This document shows, piece by piece, positions 29,595 to 42,398 of a stretch of DNA of 64,000 bases. Both the position numbers and the translations under genes were made by a program. The stretch lies in contig NC_068556.1 in assembly GCF_022201045.2 (NCBI RefSeq), forward strand, positions 1,342,001 through 1,406,000. Direction: 5' to 3'. This DNA comes from Citrus sinensis (taxonomy: Eukaryota; Streptophyta; Magnoliopsida; Sapindales; Rutaceae). Positions within the stretch are counted from its first letter, which is position 1; each line of letters begins with the position of its first letter. A model generated the notes under the pieces. That model was not told where the DNA came from, made no database searches, and saw nothing but the letters and a program-made list of their open reading frames with translations.

Positions 29595-30141
29595 TAGGGG
29601 TGGGCACAGGTCGGGTTGGATCGAGTTGGGTTGAATATCAACCCGACCCAACCCGCGGAATTACAGGTTGGGTCAGGTTGGGTAAAGTTTTTGAAAAACT
29701 TCATTTTTTTAGTTTAAATTAAAATAAATTAATTAAGTGGAAAAATTTATAAAAAAAAACACAAATATTAAAATCCTTACAACAAATCCAACATTTCAAA
29801 GTTCAACAATCAAATTACTAGTACATAATTAATGGAAACATAAATTATTAGTACATAATTAAATTTATTAGTACATACATTTAAAGTCTTGTTTAATACA
29901 AAATGCTATATGTCAAAATTTATATAATAACACATACACACACACACACACACACACAACATATATACCCACATACATACATACATATATATATTGATAT
30001 ATATACACACACGCACATATATATACATATACATACACGGGTTGACGGGTTGGATTGGGTTAAAAATTTTCAACCCAACCCGCAAAAAATCAAACGGGTT
30101 GGGTCGGTTTCACAGGTTGGGCGGGTTGGTGCCCACCCCCA
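29595..30141. mobile_element. non-autonomous hAT-like DNA transposon, 547 bp
   Basis: The left end TAGGGGTGGGCAC matches the reverse complement of the right end, TGGGGGTGGGCAC. Flanking 8-bp repeats are ATCGTAAG (29587-29594) and ATCATAAG (30142-30149), one mismatch apart. The subterminal regions repeat GGGTTGGGTCGGGTTGG-like words on both strands. The centre has an (AC)n tract at about 29936-29959 and no transposase. The apparent Thr/His-rich open frames here come only from the dinucleotide repeats. Confidence 0.88.
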
Positions 30142-32330
30142 ATCATAAGACTCGGATTTTCTTTCAGAATTTGTGTAAAATTAGTTTAAAAAATTTAGTT
30201 GTACCGAAACCCCAATTCTTTATTGTATAAATATTTGGCATATTTTGAATTACTTTTGAGAGGTTCAAAAGTGATTTTGACAAAAAAAATTAAAAATTAT
30301 TTTTGGCAAAATTACCCTGTTCTACAATGTATTTTGAAAGTAGAGACAAAAAGTTTTTTTAAAATTTGATTTTAAAATCATTTTTATATTTAAAATATAA
30401 TTCTATACATATTCTCATATATATATATATATATGAAAATCCAAAATTACCCTCATTAATTTGGAAAATAAAATTATTAACTCTAAAGAGATTAATGTTA
30501 TTATCAATTATGTTGTAGTAACAAAATAAAAAAATAAAACTAATGACATAAAATATTTATTTGAGTTATCAATTATTATATTATATAATAAAAATATTTT
30601 ATGTATATTTTTATAAATGTGTAAATAATTTTTTTTTAGCATTATACTCAATTCAGTCATTTACATTCTTATAGTAATTTAATAGAAAGATTTACTAAAC
30701 GCACACAACTACTTTTAAAATTCATAGTACCTTTAAAAATAAACTTTACCAAACGTTTATCTACTTTTCTTTATAGGTGATTATTTTCTCAGCACAACTA
30801 ATAATAATATTTTAAAAATTATAGTATTACCAAACTGGCCTAAACGAGAGAATAATGGATTTAGTAAAATTAGAGCCCCAACAGCTTTATTGGCTCTAAT
30901 TATTGCCTTATATGATTAGGCAAATATATCACTGTTGATATGAATTTGTTAGCGGGAATATTCAATAATAATAATAATGCCTGATGGGGCCATGAATCAA
31001 ATTCAAATGTTGTACATGCATGCATGCAATGTTCCACTTATAATTTAGTGGATGGAGAGAGAGAGAGAGAGAGTGAGTGATTTAAATCTAATTTTTAACA
31101 AATTTTGTTAAGAGCAATATTGCAAGATATCTAAGGTTAAAATCCAGCTGAAAAAAAAAATTATCGAACCATTTAAAATTTAAAATAAAATGAAGTAAAT
31201 AAGATGTAAAGATTATAACGAGATATTCAATACTGAAATCAGTTTACTTCAATGGGGTCTAACAACTGCCTTATTAAGTATGGTGATATTTGACTCCTTT
31301 AATTTATATAAGCAACCCAACAATCACGTTTATACCAATACTCATTTTATTATTACATAAAATTAATGATAAGCAAAAATAACTTTTAAGTACACCCACT
31401 TAAATATCTTTAGTAATATTTAATTTTATAAGGACATTTTCAATCGCTACAATTTCACACAAGTTTTTACTCAATTTCTAAATCAATGGTTGAAATGTTA
31501 TAGATCAAATAGTATATATAGACTTATGTTATTAAATCCAATATAAATGTTTTTTTTTCCTCCTTTAGCTTCTGTCATCATTTCAGCCATCTCTTTTTCA
31601 TTTGTTTCTCTATCTCATCTCTTCTAATGTTCTTCTACGTATTTACTTCATCTATTGTGCCCAAATTACAATAGTAAAAAAATAATAACAAAAATAAAAT
31701 AAAAATTATCATTGGTTTACTTTAGAGGATCACGAAAAGTTACAGATTATTCTTTAACAAGAAGAATAATGCAATTAGCCTTCACTTGACTATTAATTTG
31801 TTAAATCGACCAGAAGCTTGGCTTGGACGACTTTAAACATGTAATAAACGCGAGTACTATTGTACTAAAACCGTTTCATCACACTCTCAAAAAAAAAAAA
31901 AAAAGTTTCATCAGATTTTATTTTCATTGATTCAAAAACCCCCAGTCAAGTATAGAATAAGTTTAGAAATATAAGCTTTGAAGTTATTCTTTTATACGAT
32001 CGTATACCTTGCCAATGATTTCTCATATGTTAAATTATTTAAAAAAAAAAAAAAAAACCCCCAAAAAGATAGAGAGAGATTATGAGAGTTAATGTCCAGA
32101 TTTTTTTTTGTTACCAAAGTTAATAATCAGATTTTTTTAAGTTTGAATACCCTGAAAAGCATTAAAAAAGAAAAAAAAATATATTAAGGGTAAAGCAGAA
32201 ATTAAATGGAAGTATTAACAAAAAAATAATTTATGGGATTAATTGGGAAGTGAGGACTAATGAGATTATTTAGGAGTTCAAATATCACCCCTCCCACATT
32301 AATTTTACTGCTCCTTCACTGTCCCAACAG
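30142..32330. other. intergenic, no gene seen
   Basis: A+T-rich, with (AT)n near 30418-30434 and (GA)n near 31057-31073. No gene is seen. Confidence 0.45.
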
Positions 32331-32415
32331 TTGGCCCAATCTATTAGGGGCATTTGATTTCAATTAATGGGCCTGCTTGACGTTTTGGGCCTTCAAGTCT
32401 CATTGACGTCGTTTG
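32331..32415. promoter_or_regulatory. promoter-like block with three TGGGCC boxes and a TGACGTC box, no gene attached
   Basis: Site II cores occur at 32333-32338 (as GGCCCA), 32368-32373 and 32386-32391 (both TGGGCC), followed by TGACGTC at 32404-32410. Such clustering marks promoters of ribosomal-protein and other housekeeping genes. No open frame or recognisable exon lies on either side, so it may be a decayed promoter, the start of a non-coding RNA gene, or chance. Confidence 0.45.
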
Positions 32416-35400
32416 CTCATCTCTGTTTCTCTTTAAAAAGATAAGATCAAGTGTACATACCCGCAATGATCGACATTGATGCCAAAGAGTAGGATCGTGT
32501 TAAATGCTTTACATTGATATATGTATAACTAAAGGCTAATGCTAAGTTACATGCATATAACTTACAACCCTCTCACATGAATAATGAAGTGGCTTAAGGG
32601 GATCCATAACTAAATATTATTAGAGCGTACTTAGGCCGCTTCAGTAGGTAGGAGTCAGAGATGCCACACAAATCATTGGTCAAATGGTAAAAGACTATTT
32701 TCCTCAATATGAAACATATGAGTTTGAGTGTCTGTAAATTTTTTTTAAAAAAATATTTATTTATAAGTGTGGGCTAGGGCGAAATTAGGATTTTATTTTT
32801 AGGTGGACTGAAATTATTTTAAGGGAAGGTACTAATTATGAGGATTTTTCTTAAAAAAACGTTAAACCTCAATTTACATTTATAAGATTTCTTTACTAAC
32901 AATACGATTAGAAATTAGTTAAGCATTTGTTTGAGAGAATTGTGAAAGAAAAGAATCATAAAGTTTTTCATGAATCAAAACATAGACTTAAATCGTGATA
33001 TTGTATTGAAATTGAACTTGAGATGATTATTTTAACTTCGGGAAGAAAAATAAAATTCTAGTCATTTCATATATACATATACATAGACATGCGCGCGCGC
33101 GCGTGTGATACCTTTTTAAATACAAATTCTCAACTATGCTCTTGTTTAAAAAAACATTAAAAATAACGTAAGATAAAAAATAATGGACCATTAAAATATT
33201 TTTTTTGTGGAGATATTTCCACCCCACGATATATGTAAATTCATTCATTCCAAAATTTTATTTTAAAAAAATTTACATTATTTTTTAATTTTAAAATAGG
33301 AGAAAATTATATACAATTTTTTTAAAATAAATTATATACAATTAATCAATTAAATCCTTCTCATAATCAATGAATTTCATAAAATATCATGTTATGAGTA
33401 CGTTTAGTTAGATTTTGTTAGTTTTAATTGGAGTTTAATAATTATATAAATAAGGATTTAATTGGGCATTTGTTTAAATTTATTAAAAATAACGTAATAT
33501 TTTATAATTAATTTTTAAAATAGGGGTGGATTATAAAATTTGAGGGGCGGAGATGTCATCCCATTTTTTAATTATTATATTAAGTGAGAGGATGCTGTTG
33601 CCGGTTCGTACAAAATACAGCAACTTGCTCGACGAAGGTCGGTTGACACTTGACCGAGTCCCGAACACGTATTCGTCGAAGTCTACGTCACCCCTATCCA
33701 ATTAAGCCACGTGTACTTATAGTTCTGTACCAGCTGTTTTCTATTTCCAGGACCCATCCCTCCTTCGAAATTGCCACTGCCTTTTCCATTAATTACAGAA
33801 ACGACCCTATATCACGTGTATTTCGGGATGCATGGTTACTTTGGGTACGTGTTAGTCAATCAACGGCAAGCGTCAACTTTTTCGAAGTTTGTGAACCCTT
33901 TGATGTCCTTTTAACGTGAGAGTTACTTTATAATTTTTTGGGTTTCCTGATTTTCTAATAAAGGTCCTTATACTTTAAACAAATCTGTCTTTATCTTTAT
34001 CATGTATTCAGGTGATGAGTCATGTCGTTTGAACAGAAAATTAGGATCTCTCGATATCATTGAGATCTATGCAATCCAATACAATTTCTTTTTTTAATGT
34101 TTAAATTTTTTATTATTATTTTATTTTATATTACAATGTTTATATTAAAGCTAAAGATGTTTCGACCTGTTTTTTTTTTTTTTTTTTTTTTATCGCGATA
34201 CTAAAGATGAAAATTAAATTTGTCTACAAATCTACTCGTGCAAATCGTAAAAATAAATCTACTATGTGATACAGCTAGTGAGAATTGAGCTAGAAAATCA
34301 AACTTATTGTGCTTTGAATGAATAATTCTATGTATTAAAGTTTAGTTTTCATTTTTAACTATTGTATTCCTCCTCAATTTTAAAGTATTTAATAAATATT
34401 AATGTATGTGTCACACGCGCCCGATGCCTAATAATCATTTGATATCTCATAATATTTAGTAGTGATTATATTTCATAATAATTACTGATCAACACACATA
34501 ATGTGTCAACATCTCATTCATATTCAGTGTGTGCAATAAATTAGTTATAAATACTTTAACTACAAAAAAAGGGTTGCAAATAAGAAATACTCAATTTTCT
34601 ACGCCCTTACTTCAGTTAAATTATCCTTTTTGGACAGTTCATCCCGACCTATGTAAACCACTTCTTGATGGAAATTTTATCATATTTGATCATTTCATAA
34701 ATATAAGTCAAAAATATTACATTATATTAAGTGTTCAAGGAATAAAAAAAAAATAATGATATGATGTAAAATTAATAGTATAATATATATGCAACCGTCG
34801 TTCAAATTTTTAAAGGTGGAGGTTCAACCCTCGCATGTAGTTGGAAGTTTATTATTATATTTTATGTGTTTGGCTTGTAATTGGCATTTATATCTTGGGT
34901 TTTGAATTTTAATTATAAGCGTATACCTTTTAAAACCCTAAAAATTTATAATGAACCCCTATTTATTTGCATATACAATTTTAATCTTCAATTAGAATAA
35001 TAATTGAAACAAGATATCGTTTCAAACCATTTAACTTCAATGCCCCAAAAATTTAGGAAGTCTTCTTCTTCTTCTTCTTCTTCATTTTTCTTTTCTTCTT
35101 CTTTTTTTTTTCAAAAGACAAAAAAAGTCTTATTAAATAGACTTTCAATTAATCAATATTAAAACTAACTAAATAAGTGTCATTAAAAAAATACAAAATA
35201 ATTGAATAAATCACAGCTCAAAAAAACAAGTGATAGTTTGAAAAATGTGGATATACAAAGAGAGAAAAATATGGAGACGTTTCTAAAGAGAGAAAAGAGT
35301 TATCTTTAATTTTGTTTTATTGGTTCTTTTTTAAGTGTAGAGTTATCTTTAGAATTAAAATAAGTATAATTAGAAGTCTTGTAATTTTAATAATTTTTTG

Positions 35401-37551
35401 AACGGGATATCCTAAAAAGTGGAGTTTGATTTTTAGAAAGTGCCAAGAGCACTACATTGTATCTTATTTTTATTCGGCTTATACACCATACCCCTCTTTT
35501 TGTCTTTTTGTGCTATCGCCAGTTGGATTTGATACAAAAGTAATTTTAAGGATATGGATGTGTTTATTTGTTTATTAATAGTGACAATCTCTGTTGTTTT
35601 ATGAAAATTTAGAAAAATTTAAAGTTTACAAAATTTTTGTAAAATATTCTTATGCCTAAAAAGAACAAGCTCATTGACATAAATAATAATAATAACAATA
35701 ATAATAAATTAATTATTGAAAAGTCCTAGAGTTAGATTATTCAAAGAGAAAATAGAGAGACGAATAAGAGGAGAAGAGGGGAAGAAGACACATAATGAAA
35801 CATTAAAAAAATATTTAATTTACTTACACCTAAATTTCATTGCATGATGAATAGAGTGTGGGTACAAAAATATATTTATGTGATTTTTTTTATATAAAAT
35901 ATTTAATTCATTATTGCTTATGTGATAAAGAGCAAATGAATTTTAGGGCAAGAAAGAATTAGTTTCAATGAAAATGTCAAATTGTCTCTTATTGATTGCA
36001 ATTGATTGGTTACAGCCTTAGAGGTTTAATTGAAAATGGAAAAAAAATTCGGATGAATGTAGAGGTGACTAGGTGAGGGGTGGTTGAAGAAAGAGGAAAA
36101 AGAAATTACTTTAATAAACTATAAAATATAAATAGAGAAGAGAATAAGGTGAGCTGTCAAAAAAAGGCAAAAAGAAGAGGTATGGTAATATTCGTATTTA
36201 CCCATTTAAATAAGAATAATGATATAATTACAAATTCTTATATAAATTTATTTTGTACAAACTGACGTGATATTAATTTATTAGTTAAATAAAAATATAA
36301 ATTAATAAAAATAAATTATATAGGTTAAGTGATATTTAATTCAACTAATCTTATCATGCCACATCAATTTATATAAAAATTTCAATTTATATAAAAATTT
36401 ATAACTGTATCCCTACTCTTTAAATAAATAGTCTAATTCTACGGCACGAGTCAAAAAAACAAAAATAGTTGATTACTTGATTTCCCTTCCCCTACAAAGT
36501 ACAAACCAAAGTGGAAATACAACCAAGCCACAGCGAGGATCCATTTGTTGACTGGCGTATGAGAAGAAAAAGGTTAATTTAGTAATTGAACAAAGAAGAA
36601 AATGGTGTCTGAGATGGCCTATTGTAATTCCAATCAAAAGCAGGGGCAAAGAAGTAAGGGCGTTGATAATTATCTCACCGGTTGTTTCGTACCCACGTCA
36701 GATAACTAGTCTTCACAACCGAGGTTTTGTGGGGTCTATCATCCAACAACCACTTGCCTACGCGCGCCCCCTTCAGTGTGAACACCGGACCGCCAATTTT
36801 TTTTTTTTTTCTCACCAGCACTGACGATTTATCCAAACTTTAATTGCGCATTATTTACTTGCCTTTTCCCAGTATGATTAATAGGATCATTATAGATTTT
36901 CAAGCCATAAATAGATAGATGACCTCAATATTTGTTAAAATATGTTGACACTTGAATTATTCATACACTAAAACTATTAATATAAATATTCATGCTGTAA
37001 AATATTTTCAATAGTACAATTATCAAATTTTGATGAAATTTTAGATAAAATATTTATCTATAATGAATAACATTTGAGTTGATTTTTCATAATAATATAT
37101 GATCTAATTTTACAAAACTCGTTGATAAAATTATTATTAATTTATATAGTAGTTCATAGTTTTTTTCTCCCTACCTCGCTTAGTTGATACTATTTTACAC
37201 CTAAATAAAAAATTATAATATTTCATTACTCAATTGTCTTAAAATTGAATGCTACACTAGATATTATAATGTAGGTTAAATTTTAAATTACATGTTCGTG
37301 AATTGACTACTTTTAAATTACTTTACATATTTTTAAAAACATCATTTTTTTATTTATATTAAAGAAACCAAAAAAATTCATCAACTCTCCCCTATTTTTT
37401 TAACTTTTGAACAAAAATGAAATAACTTAAAATTTTTAAAAGTAAGAAGTGATTTAAAAATAATTAATTCGTAACAAATAATCCGCATGTAATATGATCA
37501 ATATTAATAAAATTGACTTCTCAAAATAATAATAATAATAATAGGGAGTCC
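32416..37551. other. intergenic, no gene seen
   Basis: It includes an alternating GC tract (33091-33105), a T22 run (34170-34191), (CTT)n at 35061-35082 and an imperfect hairpin near 36217-36415. The part at 33600-33930 is less A+T-rich and carries G-box/ABRE-like words (CCACGTGT near 33707) and TTGAC words, with an 89-codon open frame that has no family resemblance; I treat it as regulatory or decayed sequence. Confidence 0.4.
36217..36415. repeat. imperfect hairpin element, possible MITE
   Basis: The left part, ATAATTACAAATTCTTATAT with CAAACTGACGTGATA, is mirrored by the right part, whose reverse complement reads ACAGTTATAAATTTTTATAT and then TTGATGTGGCATGAT. The block ATATAAAAATTTCAATTTAT region is duplicated near the right end. 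Ends are approximate. Confidence 0.5.
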
Positions 37552-37663
37552 CTATGTCACATTGAATGTACCATACACAACTCATAAGAACCACATAAAT
37601 TATAGGACCCATATAATTGTGTGGTTCTTGTTGATTGTGTATGGTACATTCAATGTAACATAG
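37552..37663. mobile_element. hairpin MITE inserted in a TAA repeat
   Basis: Arms of about 51 bases, CTATGTCACATTGAATGTAC and onward against its reverse complement at the right, match at nearly 90 percent by eye and leave only a ~10-base loop. (TAA)n stretches lie on both sides (37526-37542 and 37671-37701), so the element seems to have inserted in such a run. It lies about 440 bp before the start codon of the next gene. Confidence 0.75.
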
Positions 37664-37856
37664 CAAAATCCATAATAATAATAATAATAATAATAATAAT
37701 ATTGAACCGACTCAAATTTCAAACCAATTTGAATTTACTTTCCGTTCGATCTTGGCAAATAACAGGAAACAATCAAACCGTGTAACACACGGACAATAAA
37801 TGAGAGTGATTATTCTTCACATCCTTATCACCGCCTTGCCACGCTTTCTTTTCCCC

Positions 37857-37862
37857 TATAAA
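37857..37862 (+). promoter_or_regulatory. TATA box of the PNRC-motif gene
   Basis: TATAAA follows a C-rich stretch and lies about 237 bp before the start codon. The CT-rich sequence after it fits a plant 5' untranslated leader. Confidence 0.6.
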
Positions 37863-38098
37863 ATCAGCCCCCTCTTCTCTAACAAAAACTCGTCAATTTC
37901 CTCGCTTCTAACCCTAATTCCTTCCTTTGAAACTATATCTCATTGTTATTCTTCCTTCTCTTCTTCCAAAACGCTGCGTTTGATTTGATATTTTCTACTC
38001 TCTGTTAGATAAATCCCAAATCTCTCGTCCTTCTCTCTTAAAATTTTTCATTCGTTTAGTTTTCTGATTTTCGATTTACGAATCGTTTTTCAGAAAAA

Positions 38099-38698
38099 AT
38101 GACGGTCGCAGTTCTAAATCCTCAAGATTGTTTAAAAGATAACAGATTCAGTAAATTCCCTAAAGAAACCTTAATTTCATCTCCGCAGATGAAATTCCCC
38201 AAACACGCTTATAATCCTAACCGTACGGTGAACCGTGCGCACGCGAACCGCAGGAAACGCAGCCCACCGCCACCACGGCCTCAATCACGCGCCGCTGCGG
38301 CGGGCCCGCCACAGAAAACCTCTGCCAAAACCAACCTCGTGATGGGTCAAGTCAAGATCCTAAAACGCGGCGAGGAGCTCACCTCAACGGCGCCGTTTCA
38401 GGCACCACCAGTGAAAAAATCCGTCGAGAAGAAAGGTCAAAGTCAAATTCAAGACCCGGATCTAGGTTCCACCGAGCGGTTGGGTCCGGATCCGGAGTCG
38501 GTTCCAACTCAGATCCGTCTCACCGATTCAAAGAGCCGAGTCGGAGTTGCCTCGTTCTATGCGGGGTCTGCTTGCATCACCTCCCCTCCGCCGAGCTCGC
38601 TTCCTCTCCCAGCTTTCTTCACGAAGAAGACTGTCACCGTCAAAAACGACGACGCAACGACTGATCTGAGGAGGATTCTGAAGCTTGACTTGTTGTGA
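38099..38698 (+). CDS. small intronless protein with a PNRC/Edc1-like decapping-activator motif
   Basis: A single uninterrupted frame of 199 residues. Its codons are much richer in G+C than the flanks, which supports real coding. The protein looks disordered, basic and proline-rich. Landmarks: MTVAVLNPQDCL at the N-terminus; RRKRSPPPPRPQ at 51-62 as a likely nuclear signal and SH3-type stretch; NLVMGQVKILKRGEEL at 79-94; FYAGSACITSPPPSSLPLP at 153-171; LRRILKLDLL at the C-terminus. The YAGS...SPPPSSLPLP segment resembles the motif by which animal PNRC proteins and yeast Edc1 bind Dcp1 and activate mRNA decapping. From this I infer a role in cytoplasmic mRNA turnover; no plant function is known to me. 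Uncharacterised plant proteins sharing the first and third motifs exist, as I recall, so the family seems conserved. Confidence 0.85.
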   Translation: MTVAVLNPQDCLKDNRFSKFPKETLISSPQMKFPKHAYNPNRTVNRAHANRRKRSPPPPRPQSRAAAAGPPQKTSAKTNLVMGQVKILKRGEELTSTAPFQAPPVKKSVEKKGQSQIQDPDLGSTERLGPDPESVPTQIRLTDSKSRVGVASFYAGSACITSPPPSSLPLPAFFTKKTVTVKNDDATTDLRRILKLDLL

Positions 38699-41600
38699 AG
38701 TTGGAAGTGAAAAGTGAAATAAAAGTTTCGTGGGCTTTGTTTGTTTTTTAGTTTGGGGTCTTCTGATTAACGATCTTATCCCTTATTTTTTCAAGGGGAT
38801 GATGAAGATCGAATTGGCTGACTCCAACCTGGGTACTGACTAGTGTTTAGCTTTAAGCTGTAATAGCAGTAGTAGTGTTAATTTAGAATTTTAATGTATA
38901 GTTTTAAATTAGGGTTCAGCTCTGGGATATTGATAGGTGGTCTTGTTCTTCTTTAAGTTTGGTGTACTTGGTGGTTTTATTGTTTTTTTTTTCAAGTCTT
39001 ATGTTTATTTTAATTAACATGTCATATGATGAAATTATAGGTATTATATGTCTGTGATTTTATTATTATCCTGTTGGGGGTTACTGGTTTGTACCTCTCT
39101 TTGATGGTGTAGTAAGCTGTACTTGCTTTGCTCTCCTTAATAAAAATTTATGTTTTATAGTGGTTTCTTCGTTATGCTTTATTCTATTTGATGGTGTAGT
39201 AAGTGGATTGATTTGATTTACATAGTGAACGGAATTTTAAATTTGTGATGGAACAGTTTGTAGTAAAAGTAATGAGAGATGGATTTTTTTTTGCCATCAA
39301 CAGAGGCAGTATTTGGTTTCATGGCCTCCATAAATTTTGAATGTTCATTTTCGCACTACCCTTGATTAGATATGGTCTTGCTCTTGATGAAATCTCCGTT
39401 ACGCTAGGAGGTCGAATTTTTGTTGCGGCAGCTGGTGATCAGGTAATTTTCCCAGTTGCAAAATCACAGTATGACCCTATTCAGTCTTTTTTGTATTGTA
39501 ATTTTCTCACCTGGTGAAGGTAAATATCAAACCCAATTCTTAAAATGAGAATATCTGAAGTTATTGTTGAATAACTTCGGCCACGAGCGGATGAGAATGC
39601 CAGCTGTGGTATTTATGAAAAGCAGAAACAGGCTTGTTGAGCAACAAGGTTTTGGGCGCTTCCTGGAAGTTACAATATCATTGGGCGCCATGTCTTCAAA
39701 CCAAATTTACTAAGAAAAGTATGAACAGGCTTGTTGAAGTAATTAGTTCTTCTAAAATGCTGTCGTCATCGAGGGATTGCAAATCTTATGAATCCAAAAA
39801 CTGGCTCGGTGTGCTGTACTTAGCATTTGCATATCCAATTTGTTTATGTTTCCAAGTATTGGTGATTTCATTTTACGGCAATTTATGGGGAGCAGGCAGT
39901 TTGCTTTTTGTTGCATGTTACTGGTGAACTGCTATTGCGACCTACAGATTGCTAACTACTCTGTTCCTGTAAAAGAGCAGACGCTCAGAAAACTTAGTTT
40001 TCTAATTCAGCTGTCCGGTTAAAATTGCTGCTTCTGGAAGAGATTGTGAAAACTACAGCCTTGGCAAATACAGAAACTGTCTGGAGCTCACTTGGTGGGC
40101 CTATTTATGCTTTTGATTGAATTTAAACTGGTACTCGTGAACTTAAGAAAGGTGAAAGAAATATTATCTTTTCAGTTTGTGTCCGGAAAAATCTATTTTT
40201 CATTTCACCGTAAAACTTAGGTTTCTTTTTTCTCGACTGACAGATTGTGTGCAGAAAGGTGAAAGAAACATCATCTATATGATGATATCGTATTGTGTTT
40301 ATGAAAGAGGACTAGTGATTCACTAATGTTGATAGCATTTTTCTGTTTCTGGTTGTTTTCAATGGGAGAAGCTGGTAAAATGCCAGCTGGTATGCATATA
40401 ATTTGGCAGGTAGACAAATTTTAGAATTTTATTCTCTTCTTCTGTCTCACTGCAAATCAATTATTTCTTTTTTCCCCCTTGTTTTATAAGTGTGCTTAGC
40501 TTCTGCTATGGACAAGCATAAGTTGACCGGGTGGAAACTTTTATTGCAGCAGCATATTACCTTTTTAATGCAGTGGGAACGAATGAGAGCAGATGATGAC
40601 TTTCAAGTGGGGAAATTTACCAGGGTCAGTTGTTTTGAACCTTTTTGTCTGTTAATTGTTAACACTGTGGTTCAAGTAGTGCATTTCAACTTTTCCCTAT
40701 CTTTTGTAAATTTATATGGGGGTGGTGCTGTTCTCTCTCGCTCTCTGTGGTGATGCTTTTTGCTCTTCAGACTCTTTGACTGCAGCTGTAACTCCTGGAA
40801 ACACATCAGATCGGCCTGAGCATCCAGAGGTCTTTGAACTGATATACCATTGTTTTTTTCTCTGTTTTATTAGTCTACTATAATAGCATAACTTTCCAAG
40901 TTAGAATCCAGAAAAGCAGACTCTCTGGTGATGTTTGTTTTTTCCATTGTTTTTTTTGGTTATCTTCAGTTGATGTTGAGTGACCTTCTTATAACTAACT
41001 TATCATATTGTTGTTGACCTCTCTCGGGGTCCACTTGATCCATAAATGCTTGCTCCTGAAATTGTGGATCTAAGTTCTAGTTTGTACTTGAGTCACTTAT
41101 GCTATGTCTAAAATCTTGCTACCCTCCATCTGTCAATCAGACCAATTGTTTTAATTGCATTGGCTTTGATTTGGATTCCAAATATTATTTCTTGATTGGA
41201 GATTGGAATTGTGCATCTCTGTTCATTATCTATATTATCACATAAAATTTTTCAGAGAACTATGATAACTGTATCAAATCTTGAAATCCAAGTGCGAGTT
41301 CTAACAAAACTGATAGTATTTTATGCACATGTACAGGTAACTCTGTATATTGTAGTTAAGCTGTTTCATGTTTAGATTGTTTTCGTCTTCAGAGTCTTTT
41401 AAGAATCACTTGATGGCCACAACTTCTGTCTGCTTTGTGCATTTGTGGCGAAATACCTAGATTGGTTTGCATCCGCTCCCAGAAATAATTTTCTCTGTCG
41501 TTGGATATATTGAATTGGGTAGAGTACGCTCACCAACTTAGCATTACTCCAGTGTGTGTGGCTGCTATTGATGATGATGTTTAAATATTGCTGCTTCTTA

Positions 41601-42398
41601 TATATAAGCTCTGAAGCAAGGCTCACCCTTAGCTCGTGAATATTATTGGTGGTGTCAATTATTGGGCCTAAAACAGTGTGTTCTCGGGTCCTGCAAAATT
41701 ATGATTCTCCTCTATAATGAATCTAAACATCTACGAGGCAAGCGGCTCTCATAACTTTTATTTTTCCTGTCAAGAACTGTACTTTTTTGGATCTATACTC
41801 GTAAATACCCACCCAATTACGGACACGTTTGTTATAACTGTGGGTGCGAAATTTTCACAGCATTCCTTACGACAAAAGCTCCAATGAGAATCTGCTAAAA
41901 TTGGGAAATTTCAGGGCTGAGAGCCGAGATACCGCATTATTGATGTTATTTATGAGAAAGGAAAGCACGATGTATAATGGTAGCTATAATGCTTTAGAAA
42001 CTGACACCCCAAGTCCCCTTTAGTTCGGGCCACTTTGGTTTTCACTTTTGTAAAATGGACTTGCGGGCATGAAAAAAAAAGAACAAAAAGCAAAAAACAT
42101 TTCAGTGCCGAGTGTTGTGTTTACTTTTTGGTGTGTGGGTCTGAATAGAGATGACGTTGCCGAAAGGCAGAGGGCTGTGTCACCCACGCTTTGCTTTTGC
42201 TAATTGTGCTGCGTGTGGAGCTTTTCAATGTGAATTGGAAAAACCATTGAACAGGCCAAGCACGTGATCAGGAGTCATTTAGCTGATGGAGTATTTTTTT
42301 AGGCGTGGGCTTCATTTATTATTCATTTTAAACTTCCATAAAACAGATATGGTCCAATTGTTAGCACAGTTTCGGTGGTAATTGGTGAGTTTTAATAT
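38699..42398. other. 3' flank and possible non-coding transcript region
   Basis: An AATAAA at 39139-39144 could end the preceding transcript. From 39360 to about 41400 the composition is gene-like (balanced, T-rich intron-like stretches, candidate donors such as CAG|GTAATT near 39440). The longest open frames (39634-39927, 40490-40753) show no family resemblance and do not join into a longer frame. It could be a long non-coding RNA, an extended 3' region or a decayed gene. Confidence 0.35.

Noticed and set aside
29903..30230. Open frames rich in Thr, His, Ile and Tyr
   Set aside because: They are translations of (AC)n and (AT)n dinucleotide repeats in the second hAT-like element.
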